A stretch of 64,000 bases of DNA from positions 434,001 to 498,000 of the forward strand of contig JAHBTU010000004.1 in assembly GCA_019638455.1 (NCBI GenBank), given 5' to 3'. The stretch's first letter is position 1, and the number at the start of each line of letters is the position of its first letter. A program made the translations under genes and the position numbers. A model generated the notes under the pieces. It saw only the letters and a list, made by a program, of their open reading frames with translations, was not told the origin of the DNA and ran no database searches. This document shows, one piece after another, positions 30,684-38,981 of the stretch. Origin of the DNA: Saprospiraceae bacterium (GTDB lineage: Bacteria; Bacteroidota; Bacteroidia; Chitinophagales; Saprospiraceae).

Positions 30684-33611
30684 TTATTCGATGACAAACT
30701 CCTTGCTCGCTGTTTTCCCGTCTTTTTCCAGCGTAAAGGTATAAACGCCTTTTTGGAGGTAAAGCTTTCCGGTGTCCGCTTTTTCTATTTCCACTGTTTT
30801 CGCGGGGTCTTTTTGAGCGGCTTGGAGGGTGTCTTTGTATCTTCTCGACGCTTGCTCTTGGATGTCGAGGTTGTAGTGGAATGTGTTCAGCCCTTTGGCG
30901 CAGTCCAATTTGCCTGTGTTCAAGACTTGCCCGCCTTCCTTGCTCTTGACGGTCCATGTGGCTTTGCCTGCGCTATTCGCAAAAAACCAAATAGGGAGCT
31001 CGGGGTCTTTCGCTGTTTGATAGGGCTCTTTTTTGCCCCAGTTTTTGCTGAATTTTCTTTTTTCAACGTCAAATAGGGTCAGCGTGGAAGCCAGCACCTC
31101 GGCGTTTATTTGCTGAACGTTGGAAATGTCAACTTTGAACAAGGAGCGCCCGTGCGTGCCTGCTATCAAGTGCTTTGCTTTGGGCTGGATGGCGAGGTCG
31201 TGCACTGGGGCTTTGGGGAATTCGGCGCTCAGCGTTTGGAATGTCTTGCCCCGGTCGAGCGAAAGGTACAGGTTGTGGTCGGTGCCTACGAAAAGGAGGT
31301 CAGGGTTTGACGGGTCTTCCCGCACCACGTTGATGGGTTCGGCGGGCAAGTCGAGGCCGATGCGTTCCCAGTTCTTGCCGTAATTTTCGGAAACATATAG
31401 GTATGCGGCGAAATCGTCCCATCGGTAGCCATTGAGGCTGACATAGACGCGAGCGCGTTCGTGGGCGCTGGCTTGTACCCGCGATACCCACATTTTCGGG
31501 GGCAGATTGTCGGATATGCGTGTCCACGTCTCGCCACCGTCGCGGGTGAGGTGGAGCAGGCCGTCGTCGGAGCCTGCGTAGAGGAGGCCAAACTTCAGCG
31601 GGCTTTCATGGATGGAGGTGAGTGTTCCGTAGGGCACGTTGCCTGTTTGGCCGCCATGGGTCAGGTCGTGGGAGATGGCTTCCCAGTCGTCGCCCCGGTT
31701 GAAGGAGCGATAGACTTTGTTGGCGCCGAGGTAGAGCACGTCTTGCTGGTGGCGGCTGAGGTGTATGGGGGTTTGCCAGTTGAATCGCAGTGGCCGCTCG
31801 CCGAGCTCGTGCTTGGGCGTGATGGGTTTGCGTTGGGTGGTCGTCCTGTTGATGCGGAAATAGTTGCCAAACTGGTAGCCCGTGTAAACGGTGTTGTTGT
31901 CGCGGAAATCCACCTGCACCTGCATCCCATCGCCGCCGAGCAGCGGTTTGTAGGGATAATGCCCGGTGGCGTGCCAATCGGTGGAGGCTTTGTAGGTGGA
32001 TGGGCCGACCCAAACGCCGTTGTCCTGTGTGCCGCCATACACATTGTATGGCTCTGCTTCGTCCACTGTTACGGCGTAGAACTGGCCGACGGGTGGCGTG
32101 TTGCAGAGGAGCCACGATGCGCCGTCGTCCCAGCTGATGTTGAGGCCGCCGTCGTTGCCGTTCACGAGGTGGCCGGGCTTGGCGGGGTTGAGCCAGAGGG
32201 CGTGGTGGTCCACATGGACGTTGTCGCCATTGATGTTTTTCCAAGTTTTGCCGCCATCGTCGCTGCTTATGATGTAAAAACCGATGAGGTACACCTTGTC
32301 GGGGTTGTCGGGCAGGCACCGGATGTTGGAGAAATAATAGCCGTAGGTGAAGTTCATCATTTCGAGCGGTTCGTCGTGGGTGCGTCGCCAGGTAGCCCCG
32401 CCGTCGTTGCTTCTATAGACTTCCGCGCCGATATAGTCGGTCTCGAAGAGGTTGTTGTTCGCGTCTTCCAGATATTCCACCAAGGCGATGGGCTTGAGTT
32501 TGTCTTTTTCAATCAGGCTTTTGACCTGTTTGGCGGTGTATTTTTCGGGGAATCGGTTTTGTTTCAGAAACTCGGCGATTTTTTCGTCTGATATTTTTAA
32601 AAAATCCTCTTTGGAAATGCTGCGTAGTTGGTCTTTGGTCAGCAGGTCGTCTGCTGGTTTTTCCTTTTTGGGCTTGGGGTTTTGGTTGTCCAAACAGGCG
32701 TACAGCACGGTTTTCCCATTAGCGCGGCCTACGGCCAATCCGATGCGCCCGATTTTGCTGCCGGTGGGGAATTTGCTTCCGGCGGTGCTGATTTTGACCC
32801 AGTTTTCTCCACCGTCCGAGCTTTTCCAAATCCCGGAGCCTTCGCCAGCGCCGTCGAAGTTCCAGGCGCGTCGGCTGCGTTCCCAAGTGGCTGCGTAGAG
32901 GATGTCCGGGTCGTTGGGGTCTATCACGAGGTCAATCGCTCCCGTGTTTTCATTGACGAAAAGGATGCGCTGCCAGTTTTTGCCTCCGTCCATCGTTTTG
33001 AAGACGCCGCGCTCGCTATTGGGGGAGTAAAGGTGGCCTAACACGGCCACCCACAGGGTGTTGGGGTCGGAAGGGTGCAGCACGATGCGCCCGATGTGGT
33101 GGCTTTCAGGCAGTCCGCGCCATTCCCACGTCGCCCCGTTGTCGGCGCTGCGATAGATGCCCGTGCCAGCGTAGGATGAGCGGCTGCTGTTTACTTCGCC
33201 TGTGCCGACCCAAATGATGTTGCTTTTCCAGTTCACGGCAATGTCGCCGATGGTCATGCTTGCCTCTTGGTCGAACACAGGCTTGAACGCGGTGCCGTTG
33301 CTCTCGGTATGCCACAAGCCGCCAGAGGCATAGGCGACGTACATCTCTGCCGGGTTGTGAGGGTTTACATCTACATCGGTGACTCGGCCAGAGAAAACGG
33401 AGGGGCCGATGCTTTCGGGTTTGAGGGCTGCGAGCAGTGAGTTTTTTTCCAGATTTTTTCTTTGCTCAAAACCTTGCAGGCGCGATTCGGCAGCCGTGGG
33501 GGCGGGCTGAGCAGAGAGTGTGGGGCCGAGAAGAAGAATGATGGGGATTGAGCAAAAACGCAAAATGTTTAGTCGAAAAAGGGAAGGGTATAAGTTGGCT
33601 TGTTTTCTCAT
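30684..33611 (-). CDS. Secreted sortilin/BNR (Asp-box) beta-propeller protein
   Basis: 975 residues from ATG 33611 (MRKQANLYPS), with a signal peptide ending at LSAQ. At least ten Asp-box motifs are spread along it (RSADNGATW, KTMDGGKNW, KSSDGGENW, RSNDGGATW, SSDDGGKTW, TRDGGETW and others), each marking a propeller blade as in VPS10/sortilin-like and sialidase-like folds. A Lys-rich insertion of about 70 residues (SKEDFLKISDEK, KQVKSLIEKDK) interrupts the propeller at about 335-400. The C-terminal 130 residues look like a stalk. Such WD40/YVTN/BNR-like proteins are often annotated as glycosyl hydrolases, but no catalytic residues are evident. No T9SS signal seen. Confidence 0.85.
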   Translation of the reverse strand: MRKQANLYPSLFRLNILRFCSIPIILLLGPTLSAQPAPTAAESRLQGFEQRKNLEKNSLLAALKPESIGPSVFSGRVTDVDVNPHNPAEMYVAYASGGLWHTESNGTAFKPVFDQEASMTIGDIAVNWKSNIIWVGTGEVNSSRSSYAGTGIYRSADNGATWEWRGLPESHHIGRIVLHPSDPNTLWVAVLGHLYSPNSERGVFKTMDGGKNWQRILFVNENTGAIDLVIDPNDPDILYAATWERSRRAWNFDGAGEGSGIWKSSDGGENWVKISTAGSKFPTGSKIGRIGLAVGRANGKTVLYACLDNQNPKPKKEKPADDLLTKDQLRSISKEDFLKISDEKIAEFLKQNRFPEKYTAKQVKSLIEKDKLKPIALVEYLEDANNNLFETDYIGAEVYRSNDGGATWRRTHDEPLEMMNFTYGYYFSNIRCLPDNPDKVYLIGFYIISSDDGGKTWKNINGDNVHVDHHALWLNPAKPGHLVNGNDGGLNISWDDGASWLLCNTPPVGQFYAVTVDEAEPYNVYGGTQDNGVWVGPSTYKASTDWHATGHYPYKPLLGGDGMQVQVDFRDNNTVYTGYQFGNYFRINRTTTQRKPITPKHELGERPLRFNWQTPIHLSRHQQDVLYLGANKVYRSFNRGDDWEAISHDLTHGGQTGNVPYGTLTSIHESPLKFGLLYAGSDDGLLHLTRDGGETWTRISDNLPPKMWVSRVQASAHERARVYVSLNGYRWDDFAAYLYVSENYGKNWERIGLDLPAEPINVVREDPSNPDLLFVGTDHNLYLSLDRGKTFQTLSAEFPKAPVHDLAIQPKAKHLIAGTHGRSLFKVDISNVQQINAEVLASTLTLFDVEKRKFSKNWGKKEPYQTAKDPELPIWFFANSAGKATWTVKSKEGGQVLNTGKLDCAKGLNTFHYNLDIQEQASRRYKDTLQAAQKDPAKTVEIEKADTGKLYLQKGVYTFTLEKDGKTASKEFVIE

Positions 33612-33641
33612 AATACAAAATTTCGCGGGAAGGTACAATAG

Positions 33642-34142
33642 TCATCGTTGAATGGGGGGCGGGGCAAAATTTATTTCTATCATGCGCAGCCGGTGTTTTT
33701 CCCCCATTTTCAAGGTGCGACGAGTGTTGAGGAAATAGCCGATGCCTAGCGAACCGGCGGAGGCGCCGTACAAAGCGCCATAGTTGGTGCCCTCATCTCG
33801 GTAGATGGCGGCGATGGTGGTGGCCAACGCCAGCGAAGCGCCAAAAGCAAACATGGCTCCTCCCGTGATGCGCCACACGGGCTTTCTTCTGACTTTGAGG
33901 TGGCTGATGTCGCCAAGTTGTACCGGAAAATTATCGAGCAACACGATGCTTCGGTCGGGCAGCATATCGCTGATGGTGCGGTCGTACCAGTAATCTTCTT
34001 TTCCTGCGACACGGTAGAGCAGTGGGTCGCCGATATACATCTTGGATGGTCGGGCGTTGTTGGCGCGTTCAAGCAGCAGTATTTTTTGGCTATTGGCCGA
34101 AAAATGGGAGAGGGCAAAGATGAAGAAAAGGAGGAGGCGCAT
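33642..34142 (-). CDS. Hypothetical envelope protein with one membrane segment
   Basis: 166 residues: signal peptide MRLLLFFIFALSHFSANSQ, an N-terminal soluble part (YRVAGKEDYWYDRTI, LLDNFPVQLGD), then a Gly/Ala-rich membrane-like segment (GGAMFAFGASLALATTIAAI) and a second weaker one (YGALYGASAGSLGIGYFL), ending in a basic tail. The family is not recognised. It ends 30 bp upstream of the Asp-box gene and could be cotranscribed with it. Confidence 0.7.
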   Translation of the reverse strand: MRLLLFFIFALSHFSANSQKILLLERANNARPSKMYIGDPLLYRVAGKEDYWYDRTISDMLPDRSIVLLDNFPVQLGDISHLKVRRKPVWRITGGAMFAFGASLALATTIAAIYRDEGTNYGALYGASAGSLGIGYFLNTRRTLKMGEKHRLRMIEINFAPPPIQR

Positions 34143-34209
34143 ATAAGGTGTTTTGGGAACAAAGAACGGCGTAAAGTGTGAAATCGCGGCGGTGTGGTGA
34201 AGATTCGGT

Positions 34210-35004
34210 TCAATCTATCCATTTTCCCCGTTCGACCAAGTCGCGCAATTGTTCCCATGTGAGCGTGATTTCGGTGGGGCCTACGGCCCACGGTGCCACC
34301 TCATAAGGATTGTAGAAAAAGCGCAACCCGTCAGGTACGATGCAGACGTTGGTCGGCAAGGGCAATTGAGTGAGTTCGGGGAACAACAGGTCTGCGAGGG
34401 TCGCGTCGGGCATCGCTTCCTTCTTGGCATCCACAAAGCCCTCTTCGAGCATGGGGCGCAGCGCGGCGGTGTCGCGCACGATGTCAGAGAGTTGGACGGG
34501 CTGCCCGGTGCCGAGATTGTATGTCGTTAGCGACGCATGATAGTAGGGATGCGCTCCACCGGTGAACCCGCTGCATACCATCTCAAAAGAAACGAATCGA
34601 GCGGAATTGAGGAGGGTTTCGGTGTTGACTCCTTTGGTGTAGTCCGCGTCCCAATCGGGCGACATTTTCAGATGTTCTTTCAACATGGCCAAAAGGTTGT
34701 TTTGCACGGAGTCGAGCGCCTGCTCAACCGACATTTTAGGGCTGGCTTCCAGCCCTGCCAAGGCTTTTTCGCGCAGCGCCTCGTTGATGGCGCTGATGGC
34801 GGCGACGTTGCGCTCGCTCGAAAGGGTAGGGTAGCGCAACGTGACTTCCGCACAGACGGCGGTGTCTTTGACACATTTGCGCATGGTCTTTTCTTCCATT
34901 TTCACCACCGCGAGCGCGGCAGCTGGTGGTTGGCTGGGCTTGTTTTGTGTGCAAGCGAACAGTGGGAGCGTGGCCAATGACAGCCAGAGGAAGCGTTTTT
35001 GCAT
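34210..35004 (-). CDS. DUF4163/DUF3298 (RsiV-like) lipoprotein
   Basis: 264 residues. MQKRFLWLSLATLPLFACTQ ends in a lipobox, predicting a lipoprotein. An N-terminal DUF4163-like region holds VTLRYPTLSSERNVAAISAI. The C-terminal DUF3298-like region has SGFTGGAHPYY, TTYNLGTGQPVQLSDI and FFYNPYEVAPWA. The two domains occur together in many extracytoplasmic proteins, including the lysozyme-binding part of Bacillus RsiV. Peptidoglycan or lysozyme binding is possible but unproven here. Confidence 0.82.
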   Translation of the reverse strand: MQKRFLWLSLATLPLFACTQNKPSQPPAAALAVVKMEEKTMRKCVKDTAVCAEVTLRYPTLSSERNVAAISAINEALREKALAGLEASPKMSVEQALDSVQNNLLAMLKEHLKMSPDWDADYTKGVNTETLLNSARFVSFEMVCSGFTGGAHPYYHASLTTYNLGTGQPVQLSDIVRDTAALRPMLEEGFVDAKKEAMPDATLADLLFPELTQLPLPTNVCIVPDGLRFFYNPYEVAPWAVGPTEITLTWEQLRDLVERGKWID

Positions 35005-35084
35005 TGTTGCAAGTGTTTTTTAAGAGGCGCTTGGCCTGTTGAGATTGAATCGGGTGCACTGCATCATAACGCGAGGGCCGATGG

Positions 35085-36245
35085 CTATGCGACGACAGCC
35101 GCCGATGCTCGCACGGGCAATATCGTTTTGAGTTTTTCCACCACAAAATCCACTTCTTCCTTCGTGTTGTAGTGTGAAAACGAAAAGCGAATGCTCTTCC
35201 GCGCCGGGTCGGCGCCGATGGCTTCGAGGACATGGCTACCCTTTTCCGCCCCGCTTGAGCAGGCGCTGCCGCCGGAGGCGCTCACGCCCGCGATGTCGAG
35301 GCTGAGCAACAGTAATTCATTTTTCGGTGAGGGGGGAAAGGACGCACTAAGCACCGTGTAAAGGCACTCGCCGTCGTGGTCGCCGTTGAACTGGATATCC
35401 TCGAAGGCTTCCATCAGTCGCTCTTTCATGTAGTTGCGCACCTCGCGGATGTGGGCGCTGCGCTCGTCCATTTCGGCGGTGGCGAGTTCGAGGGCTTTGG
35501 CGAGGCCGACGATGCCGTACACGTTCTCCGTGCCGCCGCGCATGTTGCGCTCTTGCCCGCCGCCGTCAATGAAGGGTCTGAGCGGCGATTCGGAGTTGAT
35601 GTAAATGAAGCCCACGCCCTTGGGGCCGTGAAATTTGTGTGCCGCGCCGGAAAGGAAATTGACGGGTGTTTGTTGCACGTTGACGGGGAAATGGCCGACG
35701 GTCTGCACGGTGTCGGAGTGGAGCAACACGCCGTATTGCCGACATAGGGCGGACACTCGTTCCAAATCGAGCATGGTGCCGATTTCGTTGTTGGCATGCA
35801 TGAGGGAAACGAGCGTTTTCACGCCTGCGCTTTCTCGCAGGGCCTGTTCAAGCGCCTCTACATCAACGCGCCCGCGCTCATCCACTGGCAGCCAGACGAC
35901 TTCCACGCCGTCGGTTTTTTCTTCGGTTTCAATCGTGTGCAGCCCGCAGTGATGTTCCGTCGGGCTGCTTATGATGCGGCGCACGCCGAGGTCGCGGACA
36001 GCGCATTTGATGGCCATGTTGTTGCTTTCCGTGCCGCCGGAGGTGAAAAAAATCTCCGCTGTGCTAGCACCGATGCACTGGGCGACGGTCTTGCGGGCGC
36101 TCTCGATGATGGCGCGGACGCTGCGGCCTTCGGCGTGGATGGACGAGGGGTTGCCGTATTGCTCGCGCAACACGGGCAGCATGGCGCTGATGACTTCTTC
36201 GGAGATAGGGGTGGTGGCGGCGTTGTCGAAATATACTCGTTGCAT
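35085..36245 (-). CDS. Cysteine desulfurase, NifS/IscS family
   Basis: 386 residues, a PLP enzyme moving sulfur from cysteine to Fe-S cluster assembly or thiolation acceptors. Visible: YFDNAATTPI at the start, FTSGGTESNN, the SPTEHH histidine stacking on PLP, HSDTVQTVGH, the PLP lysine in SGAAHKFHGPKG, and the active-site Cys loop GGSACSSGAEKGSHVL. The short loop (ACSSG) is of the NifS/IscS group. No scaffold gene (iscU) is adjacent, so the specific partner is unclear. Start fixed by the conserved MQRVYFDNAATT. Confidence 0.95.
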   Translation of the reverse strand: MQRVYFDNAATTPISEEVISAMLPVLREQYGNPSSIHAEGRSVRAIIESARKTVAQCIGASTAEIFFTSGGTESNNMAIKCAVRDLGVRRIISSPTEHHCGLHTIETEEKTDGVEVVWLPVDERGRVDVEALEQALRESAGVKTLVSLMHANNEIGTMLDLERVSALCRQYGVLLHSDTVQTVGHFPVNVQQTPVNFLSGAAHKFHGPKGVGFIYINSESPLRPFIDGGGQERNMRGGTENVYGIVGLAKALELATAEMDERSAHIREVRNYMKERLMEAFEDIQFNGDHDGECLYTVLSASFPPSPKNELLLLSLDIAGVSASGGSACSSGAEKGSHVLEAIGADPARKSIRFSFSHYNTKEEVDFVVEKLKTILPVRASAAVVA

Positions 36246-36281
36246 GGTTAGGTTGCTTATTCAGAATGAGAAACAGAAGAA

Positions 36282-36548
36282 TTAACCTTCTAAATTTTTA
36301 GAACGAGGGTCAGAGAAGGAAAAACAATTTTTCAACCAACCCTTACGGTCAATGAAAAACTCTCCGTCTTGTTTCCAGTATTTATAAGCTGCAATAGCAT
36401 CATCTATTGAGCCCCAAAAGGCTTTGACTTTTTCTTCAGGAGTAGCGTATTGAAGCCATTCGTCTTCAAAATCCTCAATGAATTCACCGTATTTTCCACT
36501 CAGGAAGAGGTCGTCAGGAGTTTTAGGCATTTTGTCTCGTTTTTCCAT
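36282..36548 (-). CDS. Small acidic protein, partner of the HARE-HTH gene
   Basis: 88 residues (MEKRDKMPKTPDDLFLSGKY) with no membrane segment. It is rich in aromatic and acidic residues: EFIEDFEDEWLQYATPEEKV, FWGSIDDAI and KYWKQDGEFF. ATG 36548 lies 2 bp after the stop of the upstream HARE-HTH gene, so the two are surely one transcript. Base composition is AT-rich like its partner and unlike the flanking genes. The family is not recognised. An immunity, inhibitor or accessory role is possible but is speculation from arrangement alone. Confidence 0.7.
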   Translation of the reverse strand: MEKRDKMPKTPDDLFLSGKYGEFIEDFEDEWLQYATPEEKVKAFWGSIDDAIAAYKYWKQDGEFFIDRKGWLKNCFSFSDPRSKNLEG

Positions 36549-36550
36549 TT

Positions 36551-37288
36551 TCAAAGAATTGTTTCATAAAGTTGTTGTCTAATAGCTGTCTCATATTGAC
36601 TTAGAAGTTCTTCGTAATTGACAAACTTAACTCTGGAAGCAACTTCCCGAAACGCAGCGAATCCTATTTTATGGGAAAACTCTTTTCTTCTCGCCACATT
36701 TGCCACTATTATCATCCGGCTGTTAAAATCCTGTAAGTCAACAAATTTTGCAAGAGAATTTTGAAGTGTAGTCGAATGCTCAACCTCAAAAAACGAGTGT
36801 GGCATTCTCCGTTCATTAAACCAAATGACATCCACAGACGAACTTCTTTTGACTAAATTTTCGAAGCTAAATGGTGGGATAGATTTCAAAGTTGCCAAAT
36901 CACCCAATGGTTGACTTAAAAATTTTCGGTTCTTATCTTGGTTAGGAACAAAAGTTTGAAGCCCCTTTATATTTCCGATGGAAAGGATAATTCCCTGATA
37001 ATAAGAGTGATTGAATTCTACAACTTCTTTGGCATTTCTGTTTTTCTCTGTTTCCACTATGTAGCCTTCTTGCTCTAACCTGTTTCGATGCCTGACCAAG
37101 CCATATAAGCCCGGCTTAATTTTGTAAATATCCTTGTTTAGTTGAACAATACGACGAATACTAGCAAATGGGGTCTTTGTGCCCCATTTGCAATCTTCAA
37201 TTTTCATAACCTCTTGGTTTAGTTTCCCAAGCGTGGCAACTCCACCAAGATTTTCCAATGTTTGAATTACTGCTTCGTGTTGCTTCAT
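36551..37288 (-). CDS. HARE-HTH domain protein with PD-(D/E)xK nuclease-like domain
   Basis: 245 residues. Residues about 3-70 (VIQTLENLGGVATLGKLNQE, TPFASIRRIVQL, IYKIKPGLYGLV) fit a HARE-HTH winged-helix domain, a DNA-binding module often fused to restriction enzymes and chromatin proteins. The C-terminal half (SSSVDVIWF, then SFFEVEHSTTLQNSLAKFVDLQDF, given here as two adjoining motifs SFFEVEHSTT and LAKFVDLQDF) resembles a restriction-endonuclease-like core with D...ExE, lacking the standard ExK lysine. The gene is AT-rich compared with its neighbours, indicating recent transfer, and it is followed 2 bp later by a small acidic gene. No methyltransferase is nearby. Function in defence or DNA processing is inferred. 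Confidence 0.68.
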   Translation of the reverse strand: MKQHEAVIQTLENLGGVATLGKLNQEVMKIEDCKWGTKTPFASIRRIVQLNKDIYKIKPGLYGLVRHRNRLEQEGYIVETEKNRNAKEVVEFNHSYYQGIILSIGNIKGLQTFVPNQDKNRKFLSQPLGDLATLKSIPPFSFENLVKRSSSVDVIWFNERRMPHSFFEVEHSTTLQNSLAKFVDLQDFNSRMIIVANVARRKEFSHKIGFAAFREVASRVKFVNYEELLSQYETAIRQQLYETIL

Positions 37289-37308
37289 CCGTTTCGCGGC
37301 ATTTTGAC

Positions 37309-38685
37309 CTACCGTAAAGACTGTATATCCTGAATAATTTTCTTCGCCAAATTTTCCGCCACCACAATCGAATTGCTCTCCGTATAAACCCGAATAATCG
37401 GCTCCGTATTGGAAGGGCGCAGATGCACCCAGCCTTGCTCGAAGTCAATTTTGAGACCGTCCTCGGTGTTGATTTGCTCGCGCTGGTATTTCTCTTTTAG
37501 GGCAATAAAGATTTTGTCAAGGTCAATATCGGGTGTGCGCTCGATTTTGGATTTGGCCATCTGATAGTCGGGGTAGGTTTTGCGGAGCGTGGAAATCTGC
37601 CGACCACTTTTGACCAAATGGCTGAGAAACAATGCGATGCCGACCAATGCGTCACGACCGTAGTGCAAATCTGGCAGGATGACCCCGCCATTGCCTTCAC
37701 CGCCGATGACGGCTTTCACGGCCTTCATTTTTTCCACCACATGGACCTCGCCGACGGGGGAGGCAAAGTACTCGCCGCCGTGTTTCTCCGTCACGTCGCG
37801 CAGGGCGCGAGAGCTGGACAGGTTCGACACGGTGTTCCCTTTTTTCTTCGACAACACATAGTCGGCCACCGCCACGAGGGTGTATTCTTCGCCAAAGACT
37901 TCGCCGTCTTCGCACATGAACACGAGCCTGTCCACATCGGGGTCAACGGCGATGCCGAGGTTTGCCTTTTGTTGGCGCACGCTCGTGGAGAGTTGGCCAA
38001 GGTGTTCTTTCAGCGGTTCGGGGTTGTGGGCAAAATGGCCGTTCACTTCGCCATTGAGCAAAACCACCTGACAGCCGAGTGCCTCCAATAGCGGCGGCAC
38101 AGCCAATGCACCCGTCGAATTGATGGCATCCACCACGATTTTGAACTGTTTGGCGCGGATGGCTTCCGCGTCCACCAAAGGCAGGGCAAGGATTTTTTCG
38201 ATGTGCTTTTGGATGTAGCTGTCATCCTGCCGATAGCCGCCCAATTTGTCAACGGTCGCATATTCCACATTTTTCTTCGCCACGAGATCAAGCACCGCCT
38301 CGCCGTCTTTGGCGCTGATGAATTCGCCCTTGTGGTTGAGGAGTTTCAAGGCGTTCCATTCTTTGGGGTTGTGGCTTGCCGTGAGGATGATGCCTCCGCC
38401 TGCTTTCTCGAGCGGCACGGCGATTTCCACCGTTGGGGTGGTGCTGAGGCCGAGGTCAATCACGGAGATGCCCATCGCACGCAACGTATTGATGACCAAT
38501 GCACTGACGATTTCGCCAGAGATGCGCCCGTCGCGACCGACCACGATGATGGGTTTGCCGGAGGTCTTGAGCACCCACTGCCCAAAGGCAGCTGTGCATT
38601 CCACAATATCCTGTGGGGTCAGATTGTCGCCGGGGCGGCCACCGATGGTGCCGCGAAAGCCCGAAATGGATTTAATGAGTGGCAA
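37309..38685 (-). CDS. glmM: Phosphoglucosamine mutase / phosphomannomutase family protein
   Basis: 458 residues from TTG 38685 (LPLIKSISGFRGTIGG). The start is inferred from the conserved N-terminus, since no ATG is available there and upstream ATGs would add unrelated sequence. Features: FRGTIGG, the phosphoserine loop ILTASHNPKEWN, the metal-binding DPDVDRLVF, the sugar-binding GEGNGGV and the C-terminal phosphate loop RPSNTEPIIRVY. GlmM converts glucosamine 6-phosphate to the 1-phosphate for UDP-GlcNAc, and family members also act on mannose or glucose phosphates. A TAnnTTTG box lies about 50 bp upstream. Confidence 0.92.
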   Translation of the reverse strand: MPLIKSISGFRGTIGGRPGDNLTPQDIVECTAAFGQWVLKTSGKPIIVVGRDGRISGEIVSALVINTLRAMGISVIDLGLSTTPTVEIAVPLEKAGGGIILTASHNPKEWNALKLLNHKGEFISAKDGEAVLDLVAKKNVEYATVDKLGGYRQDDSYIQKHIEKILALPLVDAEAIRAKQFKIVVDAINSTGALAVPPLLEALGCQVVLLNGEVNGHFAHNPEPLKEHLGQLSTSVRQQKANLGIAVDPDVDRLVFMCEDGEVFGEEYTLVAVADYVLSKKKGNTVSNLSSSRALRDVTEKHGGEYFASPVGEVHVVEKMKAVKAVIGGEGNGGVILPDLHYGRDALVGIALFLSHLVKSGRQISTLRKTYPDYQMAKSKIERTPDIDLDKIFIALKEKYQREQINTEDGLKIDFEQGWVHLRPSNTEPIIRVYTESNSIVVAENLAKKIIQDIQSLR

Positions 38686-38735
38686 GTTTCGAAGGAGATT
38701 GAACGTGAAAGTGTTTATTCGCTCGGGAGGCAGCG

Positions 38736-38743
38736 CAAAGGTA
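38736..38743 (-). promoter_or_regulatory. -7 promoter element for glmM
   Basis: TACCTTTG on the minus strand, matching TAnnTTTG. The leader to the TTG start at 38685 is about 45 nt. Confidence 0.65.
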
Positions 38744-38822
38744 GGGAGAAATTTTATTCGGGCGAATGTCGGCAGGCTTTCAATGTAGCTATCTTTTGAG
38801 GGACATTTGGCGCGAGGGCGCG

Positions 38823-38849
38823 AGATGTTTGCAGGGGGCGCAAACATCT
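38823..38849. promoter_or_regulatory. Palindrome in the glmM-accD divergent region
   Basis: AGATGTTTGC (38823-38832) is the exact inverse of GCAAACATCT (38840-38849) with a 7-nt spacer. It lies between the two divergent promoters. It could be an operator or a simple hairpin element; no regulator can be named. Confidence 0.45.
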
Positions 38850-38930
38850 GCTTTGTGCCCACGAGCGATGCCGGGATAGAATCATTTTCTGGCGACCGCT
38901 CTATTCATGCTTGTTTTTTCCAAGTCGCGC

Positions 38931-38938
38931 TATCTTTG
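38931..38938 (+). promoter_or_regulatory. -7 promoter element for accD
   Basis: TATCTTTG fits TAnnTTTG. A TTG at 38911-38913 stands 17 bp before it, the right place for the -33 element. The ATG of accD is 43 bp downstream. Confidence 0.7.
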
Positions 38939-38981
38939 CCGCCCCGACCAACCCGCCAATCATCAATCAAAAGACAAGCCC

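Noticed and set aside
31461..32591. 376-codon plus-strand frame opposite the Asp-box protein
   Set aside because: Antisense shadow of a repeat protein; Val/Gly-rich with no motif or promoter.
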